DNA from: Flavobacterium sp. ASW18X | GTDB lineage: Bacteria > Bacteroidota > Bacteroidia > Flavobacteriales > Flavobacteriaceae | Assembly: GCF_005144745.1 (NCBI RefSeq) | Contig: NZ_SWKK01000003.1 | Span: 248,001-312,000 of the forward strand | Direction: 5' to 3' | Length of the DNA: 64,000 nucleotides | Part shown: positions 16,580-26,251 of the stretch, one piece after another | Numbering within the stretch: the stretch's first letter is position 1 | How the letters are laid out: every line of letters starts with the position of its first letter | Notes under the pieces: generated by a model | Databases searched by the model: none | What the model was told of the DNA's origin: nothing | Seen by the model: the letters and a program-made list of their open reading frames with translations, nothing else | Program-made: the position numbers and the translations under genes

Positions 16580-19303
16580 ATGAAGAAAAAACTGCTTAAA
16601 ATAGTAGGGATTTTTTTATTGGTGATTATTGGCTTGGCCATAGCATTGCCTTTTTTTCTTGAGGGGAAAATAGCAACCATCATCAAGAATAAGGTGAACC
16701 AAAACATGAATGCTACCTTAGATTTTGAAGAGGCTAATCTAAGCCTAATCAAGAGCTTTCCAAATGCACACGTTAACCTTAAAGGTATTTCTCTTGTTAA
16801 TAAAGCGCCATTTGAGGGGGACACCCTTTTTGCCTCAGAAAGCTTAGCCTTAAACATGTCTATAAAAGAATTGTTTAAAGGAGCTGGAGAACCAATAGGC
16901 ATAAAAAGTATCTTGATAGACGGAGCAAGACTCCATATTAAAGTTGATAAAGAAGGGAATGCAAATTACGATGTTGCGCTACCAGAAGAGCCTGGGACTG
17001 CGGAGGAGGAATCCGGTGCTAATAATGAGTTCAGCTTTGACTTGCAAGAGTATGCTATTTCTAATTCCGATATAATTTATGACGATTTTGCCACCGGAAT
17101 GCATATGGTTATTAATGAAATGAATCATAAAGGAACGGGTGATTTTTCTTTGGCTAAATCCGAGTTAGATACCCATACAGATGCTTTGGTTTCTTTTGAA
17201 ATGGATAGTACCAAGTATTTAAATAAAAACAAGGTAGCTCTAGATGCCTTGTTAGCAATGGACTTGGAAAATAGTAGATATACCTTTTTAGATAACAAAG
17301 CCTTGGTAAACCAATTGCCATTGGTTTTTGATGGTTTTGTGCAAGTAAATGAAGCTAACCAAGAAATAGATATTTCGTTTAAAACGCCATCATCAGACTT
17401 CAAGAATTTTTTAGCAGTGATACCGGAAGCATATTCTAAGAATATAGAAAATGTAAAAACTACGGGAACTTTTGAGGTTTCTGGTAGGTTTTACGGCATT
17501 GTAGATGATACCCATATTCCAAAATTTAATATCGACCTAAAGTCGGATAACGCCTCTTTTAAATATCCAGATTTGCCAAAAGCGGTAACTAATGTATTTA
17601 TAGATACTAAGATTAATAATGAAACTGGTATTACAGAAGACACCTATGTTAATTTAGATAGGCTTAGTTTTAAAATAGATCAAGATGTATTTAATGTAAA
17701 TGCTAAGATTAGAGATTTGCTAGGCAATACCAGAGTAAATGCGCATATGGATGGTAAAATGAATTTGGCTAACCTTTCTAAGGCGTATCCGTTGCCAGTA
17801 GATTACGGATTATCTGGTATGTTAAATGCGGACGTTACCACAGCATTTGACATGGCTTCTTTAGAGCAAAAAAAATATGCCAATACTAAAACTAATGGTA
17901 CAGCAAGCCTAACGGGATTTAATTATGCTTCTCCTGAGTTAAAGAATCCGGTAAATATAGAGCGTGCAGAAATGACTTTTAATCCCACAACGGTCACTCT
18001 AAATTCGTTTAAGGGAAAAACAGGGAGTACAGATTTTAATGCTACAGGTGCTATAAATAATTTGTTAGGTTATCTTTTTAATGATGAAAATATAGAGGGT
18101 AATTTTAAACTAAGTTCTAACAATTTTGCGGTAAATGATTTTATGGTAGAGGAAGCGGTGACTACAGATGATTCCGCTAAGGATATACCTGCTGAAACTA
18201 CGGAACGTGTAAAAATCCCATCGTTTTTAGACTGTACAATAGATGCTACTGCTGCAAATGTGTTGTATGATGATATTAAATTGAAAGATGTGTCTGGCAG
18301 ATTGCTTATTAAAGACGAAACTGCTACACTGCAAAACTTAACCTCGTCTTTGTTTGATGGTAAGGTGGGGCTAAACGGAAATGTGTCTACAAAAGGTGCA
18401 ATCTCTACGTTTGAAATGGCCCTAGATATGAACCAGATACAGATAGGGGAGTCCTTTAAAATGTTAGATATGTTTAAGGTGTTGGCTCCAGTTGCGAATG
18501 CTTTACAGGGAACGTTGAATACAGACATTAAATTAAGTGGTAATTTAAAAGATGATATGACTCTTAATTTAGCTACCTTGTCTGGCGATATGTTGGCGCA
18601 GTTATTGTCTACTGATATTAATGCAGAGCGTGCTCCATTGCTAACAGCACTTAGTAACAAGTTGAGCTTTATTAATTTAGATAAACTAGATTTAAAAGGG
18701 CTTAAAACAAAATTGTCTTTTGAAAATGGTACCGTTAGTGTGACGCCTTTTGATATTAAGATAAATGATGAAATAGCTGTAAACGTTGTGGGTAGTCATT
18801 CTTTTGATAAGCAATTGGCATACAATGCTACATTAAATGTGCCTGCCAAATATTTAGGGTCCGATGTAAATAATTTAATTGCCAAAATAGATGATAAAAG
18901 CTTAGAAGGCTTAACTATACCTGTAAAAGCTACTATTGGTGGTAACTATACTAGCCCATCTGTGAACACAGATTTAACTTCTGGAGTAAAACAACTTACA
19001 GCGCAACTAGTAGAGATACAAAAACAAAAACTTCTAAACCAAGGTAAAGACAAAGCAAAGAATTTGCTTGGAGACTTATTAAATAAAAATCAGACAGCAG
19101 ACTCTGCCCAAGTAGATACTACTAAAGCAAGTACAGGTAATGCCGTTAAAGATGCCCTCGGTGGTCTTTTAAATAACAAAAAGAAGACGGATACTACAAC
19201 TGTTAAAAAAGATACAATAGTTAAAGAAGATAAAGTTAAGGATGCTGCTAAGAGTATTCTTGGCGGCTTATTAGGTAAAAAGAAAAAGGATAGCACTAAT
19301 TAG
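16580..19303 (+). CDS. AsmA family outer-membrane biogenesis/lipid-transfer-like protein
   Basis: A 907-residue protein with one N-terminal membrane helix (about residues 5-27) and a long periplasmic region of repeated beta-strands. AsmA-like proteins are thought to form hydrophobic grooves that carry phospholipids between the membranes. The AsmA start pattern (KNKVNQNMNATLDFEEANL followed by SFPNAHVNLKGISL) and the C-terminal AsmA_2 region (LSGNLKDDMTLN, LGSDVNNL) are present. The tail is a low-complexity lysine/aspartate/threonine stretch containing two LGGLL repeats. The start is ATG 16580, not the in-frame TTG at 16562, because it gives MKKKLLKIVGIF. The stop lies inside a palindromic terminator shared with csaA. 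Confidence 0.87.
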   Translation: MKKKLLKIVGIFLLVIIGLAIALPFFLEGKIATIIKNKVNQNMNATLDFEEANLSLIKSFPNAHVNLKGISLVNKAPFEGDTLFASESLALNMSIKELFKGAGEPIGIKSILIDGARLHIKVDKEGNANYDVALPEEPGTAEEESGANNEFSFDLQEYAISNSDIIYDDFATGMHMVINEMNHKGTGDFSLAKSELDTHTDALVSFEMDSTKYLNKNKVALDALLAMDLENSRYTFLDNKALVNQLPLVFDGFVQVNEANQEIDISFKTPSSDFKNFLAVIPEAYSKNIENVKTTGTFEVSGRFYGIVDDTHIPKFNIDLKSDNASFKYPDLPKAVTNVFIDTKINNETGITEDTYVNLDRLSFKIDQDVFNVNAKIRDLLGNTRVNAHMDGKMNLANLSKAYPLPVDYGLSGMLNADVTTAFDMASLEQKKYANTKTNGTASLTGFNYASPELKNPVNIERAEMTFNPTTVTLNSFKGKTGSTDFNATGAINNLLGYLFNDENIEGNFKLSSNNFAVNDFMVEEAVTTDDSAKDIPAETTERVKIPSFLDCTIDATAANVLYDDIKLKDVSGRLLIKDETATLQNLTSSLFDGKVGLNGNVSTKGAISTFEMALDMNQIQIGESFKMLDMFKVLAPVANALQGTLNTDIKLSGNLKDDMTLNLATLSGDMLAQLLSTDINAERAPLLTALSNKLSFINLDKLDLKGLKTKLSFENGTVSVTPFDIKINDEIAVNVVGSHSFDKQLAYNATLNVPAKYLGSDVNNLIAKIDDKSLEGLTIPVKATIGGNYTSPSVNTDLTSGVKQLTAQLVEIQKQKLLNQGKDKAKNLLGDLLNKNQTADSAQVDTTKASTGNAVKDALGGLLNNKKKTDTTTVKKDTIVKEDKVKDAAKSILGGLLGKKKKDSTN

Positions 19304-19312
19304 TGCTATCCT
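19287..19312. terminator. Perfect 26-bp palindromic bidirectional terminator carrying both stop codons
   Basis: Thirteen bases AGGATAGCACTAA are followed exactly by their reverse complement. The AsmA-like stop codon (19301-19303) and the csaA stop codon (19306-19308, minus) both lie inside. On the minus strand the stem is followed by five T residues; on the plus strand by ATTTTAG. The convergent genes are two bases apart, so the terminator is part of their coding ends. Confidence 0.82.
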
Positions 19313-19650
19313 ATTTTAGTTCCATTAGCTACATGTTGCTGTGGTGCTAATAAGGTAACTTCTTTGTTATTGCCTACGGCCCCCATTACTAAACATTCAC
19401 TCATAATAGTTGCAATTTGTTTTGGAGGAAAATTGATTACGGCAATTACTTGTTGTCCAATTAAATTTTCAGGTTGGTACAAATCGGTTATTTGTGCAGA
19501 AGTTTTGCGTGTACCTATTTCTTCCCCAAAATCTATAATCATTTTGTAGGCAGGATTTCTTGCCTCTTTAAAAATTTCGGCCTGTACAATGGTGCCAACA
19601 CGCATATCGACTTTAGAAAATTCTTCCCAGGTTAAGGTATGGTCTGTCAT
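19306..19650 (-). CDS. csaA: CsaA-type tRNA-binding domain protein
   Basis: A 114-residue stand-alone EMAP/Arc1p-like tRNA-binding domain (OB fold), a dimeric protein described as having chaperone-like and tRNA-binding activity. The VDMRVGTIVQAE opening, IDFGEEIGTRKTSAQITD, QVIAVINFPPKQIA and LLAPQQHVANGTKIG ending match CsaA closely. It follows the DUF2797 gene with a seven-base gap, so they are likely co-transcribed. Its own client proteins cannot be told from sequence. Confidence 0.92.
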   Translation of the reverse strand: MTDHTLTWEEFSKVDMRVGTIVQAEIFKEARNPAYKMIIDFGEEIGTRKTSAQITDLYQPENLIGQQVIAVINFPPKQIATIMSECLVMGAVGNNKEVTLLAPQQHVANGTKIG

Positions 19651-19657
19651 CGTATTT

Positions 19658-20452
19658 CTAATTTATATCTATGCCTACATAAAGGCCTTCGTTACTTCTT
19701 ATGTTAAAAACAGTTTGGTCTTCAAAAATTAGATACTGCCCTTTAATACCTTTTAATTTGCCAGTGTAAGTAGGAGTTTTTATGAGATTAAGACTTTTTA
19801 CTTTCTCAGGGTAAGTTAATACTGGAAATTCTAGTTCTGTCTCTTTATTCGTAGCTATGTAATAGGCTTGTGCTTCTTCTGGTATGTAATTTTTTAGTTT
19901 TTCGCGCCAAGCCACTAAATCTACATCCTCAATGTCGTTTTTAAGCATCTTTTGCCAGCTGGTCTTATCGCTCACATATGCTTTAAGTGCTACTTCTGTA
20001 ATACCCGCCAAATAACGATTGGGAGTTTCTACAATTGCAATAGCCTCATGAGCACCTTGGTCAATCCAACGGGTGGGAACCTGACTTTTACGCGTAACAC
20101 CAACCTTTACATTACTGCTGTTTGCTAAATACACAATATGTGGTTGTAATTGCATTCGTTTTTCATAGTCCAAATCGCGCTCCTCTTGGTTTAAATGGGC
20201 TTTACTTAATTCGGGTTTCATAATCCAATCTGCCGCTTGGGGTACTTCAAAAAAACAACTGCGGCAAAAACCTTGGCGGTAAATAGGTTTGTCTAAACCG
20301 CAATTAAGACACTGGTATTTTATAAAGCTTATCTTTAAATGTTTATCGAGTACTTGATTCATGTGGATAAAATCGTTTTCCATCACTAAAAAATATTGGA
20401 TGGGCGATTTATATTCGGTCTTCATCTTGCGTAATACGCCTTCGTAAATCAT
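19658..20452 (-). CDS. DUF2797 protein with zinc-ribbon and GIY-YIG-like segment
   Basis: A 264-residue protein of unknown function. A four-cysteine cluster CLNCG...CRSC (about residues 48-68) looks like a zinc knuckle. Further on, PHIVYLANSSNVKVGVTRK followed by RWIDQGA (about residues 104-134) resembles the beta-hairpin and helix of GIY-YIG nucleases, with YLA in place of GIY and KVGVTR in place of YIG. Catalytic competence is uncertain. It precedes csaA by seven bases, linking it by context to RNA-related work. Family recognition is good; function is not known. Confidence 0.8.
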   Translation of the reverse strand: MIYEGVLRKMKTEYKSPIQYFLVMENDFIHMNQVLDKHLKISFIKYQCLNCGLDKPIYRQGFCRSCFFEVPQAADWIMKPELSKAHLNQEERDLDYEKRMQLQPHIVYLANSSNVKVGVTRKSQVPTRWIDQGAHEAIAIVETPNRYLAGITEVALKAYVSDKTSWQKMLKNDIEDVDLVAWREKLKNYIPEEAQAYYIATNKETELEFPVLTYPEKVKSLNLIKTPTYTGKLKGIKGQYLIFEDQTVFNIRSNEGLYVGIDIN

Positions 20453-20534
20453 GTATCGGTATTTATTTGAACAAATTTGAAATAAAGGTTATTTTAGCTG
20501 ATAACCCATAAAAGAAGGGTTAAAGATACCGAAA

Positions 20535-22070
20535 ATGCCAATACCATTATTCAATTCCATAGCCTCTTGGCTGCTCAAAAAAAGATACCATCAGATAGAA
20601 TTGTTTTTAAAATATCCTATTGATGTTCAACAAGAAGTGTTGAGGTATTTAATCACCTTTGCTAAAGGTACAGAATTTGGCAAGATGCATGGATTTGATA
20701 GCATTAAAACCTATGAAGACTTTGTAGCACGAGTACCAATTGTAGATTATGAGGAAGTAGCTGGTATGATAGAACGTACAAGGAGAGGAGAGCAGAATGT
20801 ATTTTGGCCAACCAGCATAAAATGGTTTGCAAAAAGCAGTGGAACTACGAATGCAAAGAGTAAATTTATTCCTGTAAGTACAGAGGCCTTAGAGAATTGC
20901 CACTACAAGTCTAGTAAAGATTTGCTGTGCTTGTACTTAAATAACAATGAAAATTCTCAATTATTTACGGGTAAAAGCTTACGGTTAGGTGGTAGCAAAG
21001 AGTTGTATGAGGATAACGGAAGCTTTTTTGGAGATTTATCTGCAATTTTAATAGATAATATGCCTTTATGGGCAGAATATAGTAGCACGCCAAGTAACAA
21101 AGTTTCTTTAATGAGCGAGTGGGAGCATAAGATGACCGCTATTATTGAGGAGAGTATAAAAGAGAATGTAACCAGTTTGGCTGGTGTCCCCTCTTGGATG
21201 TTGGTGTTATTGAATAATGTATTGGAACGAACTGGTAAAACGCACTTATTCGAAATTTGGGAGAATCTAGAGGTGTATTTTCATGGAGGGGTTAGTTTTG
21301 CACCTTACCGGGAACAGTATAAAAAGCTGCTGCCCAGATCCCGTTTTAATTATTACGAAACCTATAACGCATCAGAAGGTTTTTTTGGAATACAAGATAG
21401 GAACAACTCTCATGAGTTGTTGTTGATGTTAGATTATGGTATTTTCTATGAGTTTATTCCTATACATCAAAATGGCCAATTAGAACCATGTGCCATACCG
21501 TTGTGGGAAGTGAAAATAGGAGTCAATTATGCTGTTGTAATCACTACCAATGCTGGCCTTTGGCGTTATAAAATAGGAGACACGGTTAGGTTTACCAGTA
21601 CTGCGCCGTATCGTATTAAAATTACAGGGCGTACTAAGCATCATATTAATGTCTTTGGGGAAGAGCTCATTATTGAGAATACAGAAGAAGCGCTAAAAAG
21701 TGTATGCGAAAAAACAGGGGCGCAAATTAAAGACTATACTGCCGCTCCTGTGTTTATGAAGGATAAAGAAAAAGGTGCTCATGAGTGGGTTATAGAATTC
21801 AGAAAACCTCCAGAACAACTAGATTACTTTGTAGAACTATTAGATAATGCGTTAAAAGCTTTGAATTCTGATTACGAAGCAAAACGATACAATAACATGA
21901 CCTTAAATCCGCCCAAGGTACATATGGCTAGAGCTAATTTGTTTTACGATTGGCTAAAAAGCAAAAATAAATTAGGTGGGCAACATAAAATTCCGCGTTT
22001 GTCTAATAGTAGGGAGTATCTGGAAGAACTTTTACAATTAAACGTTATTACTGCGGTGATAAAAGAATAA
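20535..22070 (+). CDS. GH3 family acyl-adenylate-forming amidosynthetase
   Basis: A 511-residue member of the GH3 family, best known in plants for joining auxin or jasmonate to amino acids through an acyl adenylate. Bacterial members have unknown substrates. Visible are the ATP-binding SSGTTNAKSKFIPVS (about residues 99-113), the YNASEGFFG motif, and the C-terminal LWRYKIGDTVRF hinge region. There is no signal peptide, so it is cytosolic. The next gene is an alpha/beta hydrolase 130 bases on; a functional link is only suggested by adjacency. Confidence 0.9.
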   Translation: MPIPLFNSIASWLLKKRYHQIELFLKYPIDVQQEVLRYLITFAKGTEFGKMHGFDSIKTYEDFVARVPIVDYEEVAGMIERTRRGEQNVFWPTSIKWFAKSSGTTNAKSKFIPVSTEALENCHYKSSKDLLCLYLNNNENSQLFTGKSLRLGGSKELYEDNGSFFGDLSAILIDNMPLWAEYSSTPSNKVSLMSEWEHKMTAIIEESIKENVTSLAGVPSWMLVLLNNVLERTGKTHLFEIWENLEVYFHGGVSFAPYREQYKKLLPRSRFNYYETYNASEGFFGIQDRNNSHELLLMLDYGIFYEFIPIHQNGQLEPCAIPLWEVKIGVNYAVVITTNAGLWRYKIGDTVRFTSTAPYRIKITGRTKHHINVFGEELIIENTEEALKSVCEKTGAQIKDYTAAPVFMKDKEKGAHEWVIEFRKPPEQLDYFVELLDNALKALNSDYEAKRYNNMTLNPPKVHMARANLFYDWLKSKNKLGGQHKIPRLSNSREYLEELLQLNVITAVIKE

Positions 22071-22200
22071 CAATTACTACAACGTTTTCGTTGTTTGTGC
22101 TCGGTTTATCGAATAAAATCTAAACTATAGCCAATATATTGGTGGTATTCTCGTTTAGATACCAACTTTAAACAGACTAAACAAAAAACTACCCGTTACT

Positions 22201-22743
22201 ATGGCAGAAAAACTTATTGTATTATCAGACATGTGGGGAGTCAAAAAAGGGTTGTGGATAACCTCTTATTTTGGCTACTTACAACAGTATTATGACATTG
22301 AATTTTATGATATTCAGCAATTAGGCAACATAGAAATTCCGGTATTAACTGGTGAAAATATTCACAAAGCTTTTGTAAATGGCGGATTAGATACGGCAAT
22401 AGCGCATTTGGCAAGTAAAGTGACGGAGCCTTGCCATATTTTAGCTTTTAGTGCAGGTGGTACTATAGCATGGAAGGCGGCTTTGCAGGGTATGCCTATG
22501 AAATCGCTTACAGCAATTTCTGCAACTCGTTTACGTTTTGAAACCGAAAAGCCAAAGTGTAAGGATGTGCAATTAATTTATGGCGAAAATGATACGTATA
22601 AACCAAATGCACAATGGGCTAAAGAAATTGGTTTGGAATTACAAATTGTAGAGAATTTTGGTCACGAGTTGTATTCTGATGAAAAGTTTATCGGTGATAT
22701 CTGTATGGATTTATTAAATAAAGTAACCCAAAAAGCAGTATAG
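22201..22743 (+). CDS. Small alpha/beta hydrolase
   Basis: A 180-residue soluble protein with a compact alpha/beta-hydrolase fold. The nucleophile serine sits in LAFSAGGTIAWKA, the acid is likely the Asp in IYGENDTYKP, and the histidine is in ENFGHELYS. It lacks a cap domain, as in small esterase or dienelactone-hydrolase-like proteins. A rho-independent terminator follows. Substrate unknown; it may act with the upstream GH3 ligase, but the 130-base gap leaves this open. Confidence 0.7.
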   Translation: MAEKLIVLSDMWGVKKGLWITSYFGYLQQYYDIEFYDIQQLGNIEIPVLTGENIHKAFVNGGLDTAIAHLASKVTEPCHILAFSAGGTIAWKAALQGMPMKSLTAISATRLRFETEKPKCKDVQLIYGENDTYKPNAQWAKEIGLELQIVENFGHELYSDEKFIGDICMDLLNKVTQKAV

Positions 22744-22763
22744 GGCTTTATGTACATGGAAAT

Positions 22764-22793
22764 AAAAAAAGCGGCTTAATAGCCGCTTTTTTA
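22764..22793. terminator. Bidirectional rho-independent terminator
   Basis: Stem AAAAAGCGGCT/AGCCGCTTTTT with a four-base loop TAAT and T-runs on both strands. It serves the hydrolase gene (plus) and clpX (minus). Confidence 0.88.
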
Positions 22794-22809
22794 GTTTTGT
22801 CATAGATGC

Positions 22810-24045
22810 TTAGGATACTGCTTTGAGTTTTTTTATGGTTTCATAAGAAAGCTTTTCTTCTGCATATGCTTTAGATACCTTTAAGGTTTTATCCTCGCTA
22901 CTTGGTAAGTTAAACATGGCATCTGTAAATATTGCTTCGCACAAAGAACGAAGTCCTCTAGCACCTAATTTATATTCTATAGCTTTATCTACAATATAGC
23001 TTAAAGCTTGTTCTGTTATTTCGAACTCTATGTCATCCATGGCAAACAATTTTTCATATTGTTTAATGATGGCATTTTTAGGCTCTGTAAGTATAGCTCT
23101 TAGGGTTTTCTTATCTAGCGGGTTCATATGTGTCAATACCGGTAAACGCCCAATAATTTCGGGAATTAAACCAAAATCCTTTAAATCTTTGGGGATAATG
23201 TACTGTAAAATGTTTTCGCTATCTAAGTTATCTTCTGCTTTAGAAGCACTATAGCCAACTGCTTGCATGTTTAAGCGCTTGGTAATTATCCGTTCTATAC
23301 CATCAAAAGCACCCCCAGCTATAAACAAGATGTTCTCTGTGTTTACTTCTATAAATTTCTGATCAGGATGTTTACGTCCTCCTTTTGGTGGTACGTTTAC
23401 AACTGTGCCTTCCAACAATTTTAATAGCCCTTGTTGTACGCCTTCTCCAGATACGTCTCTAGTAATAGAAGGATTGTCGCTCTTACGAGCAATTTTATCA
23501 ATCTCATCTATAAAAACTATACCACGTTCTGCTTTTTCTAAATTATAGTCAGCAGCTTGTAGTAAACGTGTTAAAATACTTTCTACATCTTCCCCAACAT
23601 AACCAGCTTCTGTTAAAACAGTAGCGTCTACAATGGCTAGAGGTACATTCAGCATTTTAGCAATAGTTTTAGCCATTAGGGTTTTACCTGTACCTGTTTG
23701 GCCAACCATAACAATGTTACTCTTTTGTATCTCTACTCCGTCGTCTGTACTTTTAGGTTGCAATAATCTTTTATAGTGATTGTAAACCGCTACAGACATT
23801 ACCTTTTTGGTGCGTTCTTGACCTATAATAAAAGTATCTAAAAACTCTTTTATTTCTAGCGGTTTTTTTAGCACTAATTCTGCAGATAAATCATTGCTTT
23901 TTGCTTGCTTAGATTCTTCTGCTACTATACTATGAGCTTGCTCTATACAACGGTCACAGATGTGTGCGTCTAAGCCTGCAATTAAAAGATTGGTTTCTGG
24001 CTTTTTTCTACCACAAAATGAACATTCTAAATTCTCCTTCGCCAT
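22810..24045 (-). CDS. clpX: ATP-dependent Clp protease ATP-binding subunit ClpX
   Basis: AAA+ unfoldase that feeds substrates to ClpP. The 411-residue protein begins with the zinc-binding domain (CSFCGRKK...CDRC, residues 9-33), followed by Walker A GQTGTGKT, the pore loop GYVGED, Walker [11 protein letters not shown], sensor and arginine-finger regions. All are intact and length is typical. It lies downstream of clpP with an 88-base gap and ends in a shared terminator. Confidence 0.97.
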   Translation of the reverse strand: MAKENLECSFCGRKKPETNLLIAGLDAHICDRCIEQAHSIVAEESKQAKSNDLSAELVLKKPLEIKEFLDTFIIGQERTKKVMSVAVYNHYKRLLQPKSTDDGVEIQKSNIVMVGQTGTGKTLMAKTIAKMLNVPLAIVDATVLTEAGYVGEDVESILTRLLQAADYNLEKAERGIVFIDEIDKIARKSDNPSITRDVSGEGVQQGLLKLLEGTVVNVPPKGGRKHPDQKFIEVNTENILFIAGGAFDGIERIITKRLNMQAVGYSASKAEDNLDSENILQYIIPKDLKDFGLIPEIIGRLPVLTHMNPLDKKTLRAILTEPKNAIIKQYEKLFAMDDIEFEITEQALSYIVDKAIEYKLGARGLRSLCEAIFTDAMFNLPSSEDKTLKVSKAYAEEKLSYETIKKLKAVS

Positions 24046-24133
24046 TTTTATTAAATGCTTGAATATAGTTTAACGGGAAAACCGTAGTAAAATTTTTACT
24101 TTTCGATGAAATCCCTATTAATGGTTGTCGGTG

Positions 24134-24814
24134 TTAGGCCTTTTCCCTTACTAAGATTTCGTCAATCATTCCGTATTCCTTGGCTTGGTCTGCTTTCATC
24201 CAGTAATCTCTATCACTATCTTCAAACACCTTATCAAAGGTTTGGCCAGAATGGTTGGCAATGATTTGATATAATTCGTCTTTAATTTTTAACACTTCTT
24301 TTGCTGCAATTTCAATATCACTTGCTTGTCCTTGTGCTCCAGAAAGTGGTTGGTGAATCATAATTCTTGAGTGTGGAAGTGCACTTCTTTTACCGTTTTC
24401 TCCTGCGCAAAGCAGTACAGCGCCCATGGAGGCGGCTATACCTGTACATATTGTGGCTACGTTTGGTTTAATAAATTGCATGGTATCATAGATGCCAAGA
24501 CCAGCGTAAACGCCACCACCTGGAGAGTTAATGTAGATAGAAATATCCTTAGATGCGTCTGTGCTTTCTAAGAATAACAATTGCGCCTGTACAATGTTTG
24601 CAACTTGGTCGTTGATACCAGTTCCTAAAAAGATGATGCGGTCCATCATCAATCTAGAAAACACATCAAAAACAGCAATGTTTAATTGTCTTTCCTCAAT
24701 AATATTTGGGGTAAGGTTTACTGGGTACATGCTGCTCATGATTTTATCATAATACATGCTGTTGACCCCGTGGTGCTTAGTAGCGTATTTTTCAAATTCT
24801 TTTCCGTAATCCAT
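24134..24814 (-). CDS. clpP: ATP-dependent Clp protease proteolytic subunit ClpP
   Basis: Serine protease subunit of ClpXP. Catalytic serine in GIAASMGAVLL, histidine in RIMIHQPL and aspartate in EDSDRDYWM are present. The start is placed at ATG 24814 (MDYGKEFEKY, 226 residues). The in-frame TTG at 24844 lies within the T-tract of the terminator after tig, so it is an unlikely start. An internal methionine (MDRIIFLG) marks the mature-core region. Order tig-clpP-clpX is the common bacterial arrangement. Confidence 0.95.
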   Translation of the reverse strand: MDYGKEFEKYATKHHGVNSMYYDKIMSSMYPVNLTPNIIEERQLNIAVFDVFSRLMMDRIIFLGTGINDQVANIVQAQLLFLESTDASKDISIYINSPGGGVYAGLGIYDTMQFIKPNVATICTGIAASMGAVLLCAGENGKRSALPHSRIMIHQPLSGAQGQASDIEIAAKEVLKIKDELYQIIANHSGQTFDKVFEDSDRDYWMKADQAKEYGMIDEILVREKA

Positions 24815-24842
24815 AGGAAGTAAATCGCTTATTTTTTTAAAC

Positions 24843-24876
24843 AAAAAAAGGTTCTGAAATATAAAATTCCAGAACC
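24843..24876 (-). terminator. Terminator or attenuator between tig and clpP
   Basis: Stem GGTTCTG/CAGAACC extended by three further pairs past a mismatch; on the minus strand followed by seven T residues directly before clpP. It would limit read-through from tig into clpP. Confidence 0.72.
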
Positions 24877-24900
24877 GTAAAGATACAATTATTTAAATCG

Positions 24901-26223
24901 CTATCCGTAAACCTCTTTTACAAACTTCTCGTAGCTTATCTCTTTCTCTTTAAGATTAGCTTTTTCTTTGTAAAGATCTAACAGTTTTTGGCTCATTAAC
25001 TGCTCGGAAAGCCTTTTAACTTCGTCTTGGTTGCCCAACACTCTAGTTGCAATATTCTCTAATTCTTCTTCTTGTGGGTCTAAGTGACCGTATTGTGCCA
25101 TCTGAGATTTGATAAAGCCTTTAGCAAATTCTTTAAGCTCATCAAACTGTACTTGCAGGTCATTATCTTTGATAAGTTTACCTTCTATCAATTGATAACG
25201 CAAACCTTGCTCAGATTTTTCATATTCTTTGGCAGCTTCTTCCGCAGAAATCTCTTTTTCACCACTTAGCTGAATCCATTTTTTTAAGAATTCTGTAGGT
25301 AGTTCAAACTTAGTTTCTTCTATAAGCTTCTCAGTTACATCATTTAGTAACTTTTGGTCTGCCTGCTGGGCAAATTGTTTCTCAGAATCTTCTTTGATTT
25401 TGTTCTTCATTTCTTCTTCTGAAGTAACATTATTTTCTCCAAAAAGTTTATCGAACAGTTCTTGGTTTAATTCTGCAGGTTCTCTCTCGTTAATTTCTTC
25501 TATGGTAAAAGTTAAATCAATTTTCAAATCTTTAACCTCTTCATTAGAAAGACCTGTTGCAGAAGCTAACATGTAATCCTCCTCAAATAGACCTTTAGTG
25601 TTTAAAGTAACAACATCACCAACTTTTTTACCTACAAAGGCATCTTTGGCTTTTTTACTCTTTAATTTATCTATTTCTACCGTGGTAGTCTTGCTAATTT
25701 CTTTTTCTTCGTTGGTAAATGTACCTGTTACTTCATCTGTTTTAGATGCTTCCTCTTTAGATACAATTTTACCGTATTGTTTTTGGATACGCTCTACTTG
25801 CTCATCTATCATTTTTTGATCAGCAACTATTTTGTATTGCGTTATGGCCTTTTTTGTTTTTAAGTTGACATCAAAATCAGGCGCAAGACCTAATTCGAAC
25901 TCAAAATCAAAACTCTCATTATCCCAGTTAAAATCCTCTTGTTGTTTTGGTAATGGGTTACCTAAAACATCTAATTTTTCTTCAGTTAAAAATTTATTCA
26001 AATTGTCTTGTAGCAACTTGTTTACTTCATCTACCAACACCGCTTTTCCGTATTGTTTTTTGATCAAACCCATAGGAACTTGACCTTTTCTAAAACCCGG
26101 TATATTAGCTTGTTTTCTATAATTCTTTAAAATTTCGTTCACCTTATCTTCATAGTCTTCTTTGGTGATCGCAACCTTTACTACAGCATTTAAATTGTCT
26201 ATCTGCTCTTTTGAAATATTCAT
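24901..26223 (-). CDS. tig: Trigger factor
   Basis: Ribosome-associated folding chaperone. The 440-residue protein has the N-terminal ribosome-binding signature GFRKGQVPM (about residues 43-51), a central region in place of a typical FKBP prolyl isomerase domain that is divergent as in other Bacteroidota, and a long charged helical C-terminal domain. It has a good promoter at 26252-26282 and is followed by a terminator before clpP. Confidence 0.92.
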   Translation of the reverse strand: MNISKEQIDNLNAVVKVAITKEDYEDKVNEILKNYRKQANIPGFRKGQVPMGLIKKQYGKAVLVDEVNKLLQDNLNKFLTEEKLDVLGNPLPKQQEDFNWDNESFDFEFELGLAPDFDVNLKTKKAITQYKIVADQKMIDEQVERIQKQYGKIVSKEEASKTDEVTGTFTNEEKEISKTTTVEIDKLKSKKAKDAFVGKKVGDVVTLNTKGLFEEDYMLASATGLSNEEVKDLKIDLTFTIEEINEREPAELNQELFDKLFGENNVTSEEEMKNKIKEDSEKQFAQQADQKLLNDVTEKLIEETKFELPTEFLKKWIQLSGEKEISAEEAAKEYEKSEQGLRYQLIEGKLIKDNDLQVQFDELKEFAKGFIKSQMAQYGHLDPQEEELENIATRVLGNQDEVKRLSEQLMSQKLLDLYKEKANLKEKEISYEKFVKEVYG

Positions 26224-26251
26224 TTAGCTATTCTATTTTATAGATGGCTGG

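Noticed and set aside
18070-18660. Open frame opposite the AsmA-like gene
   Set aside because: Antisense shadow, no motif and no promoter.
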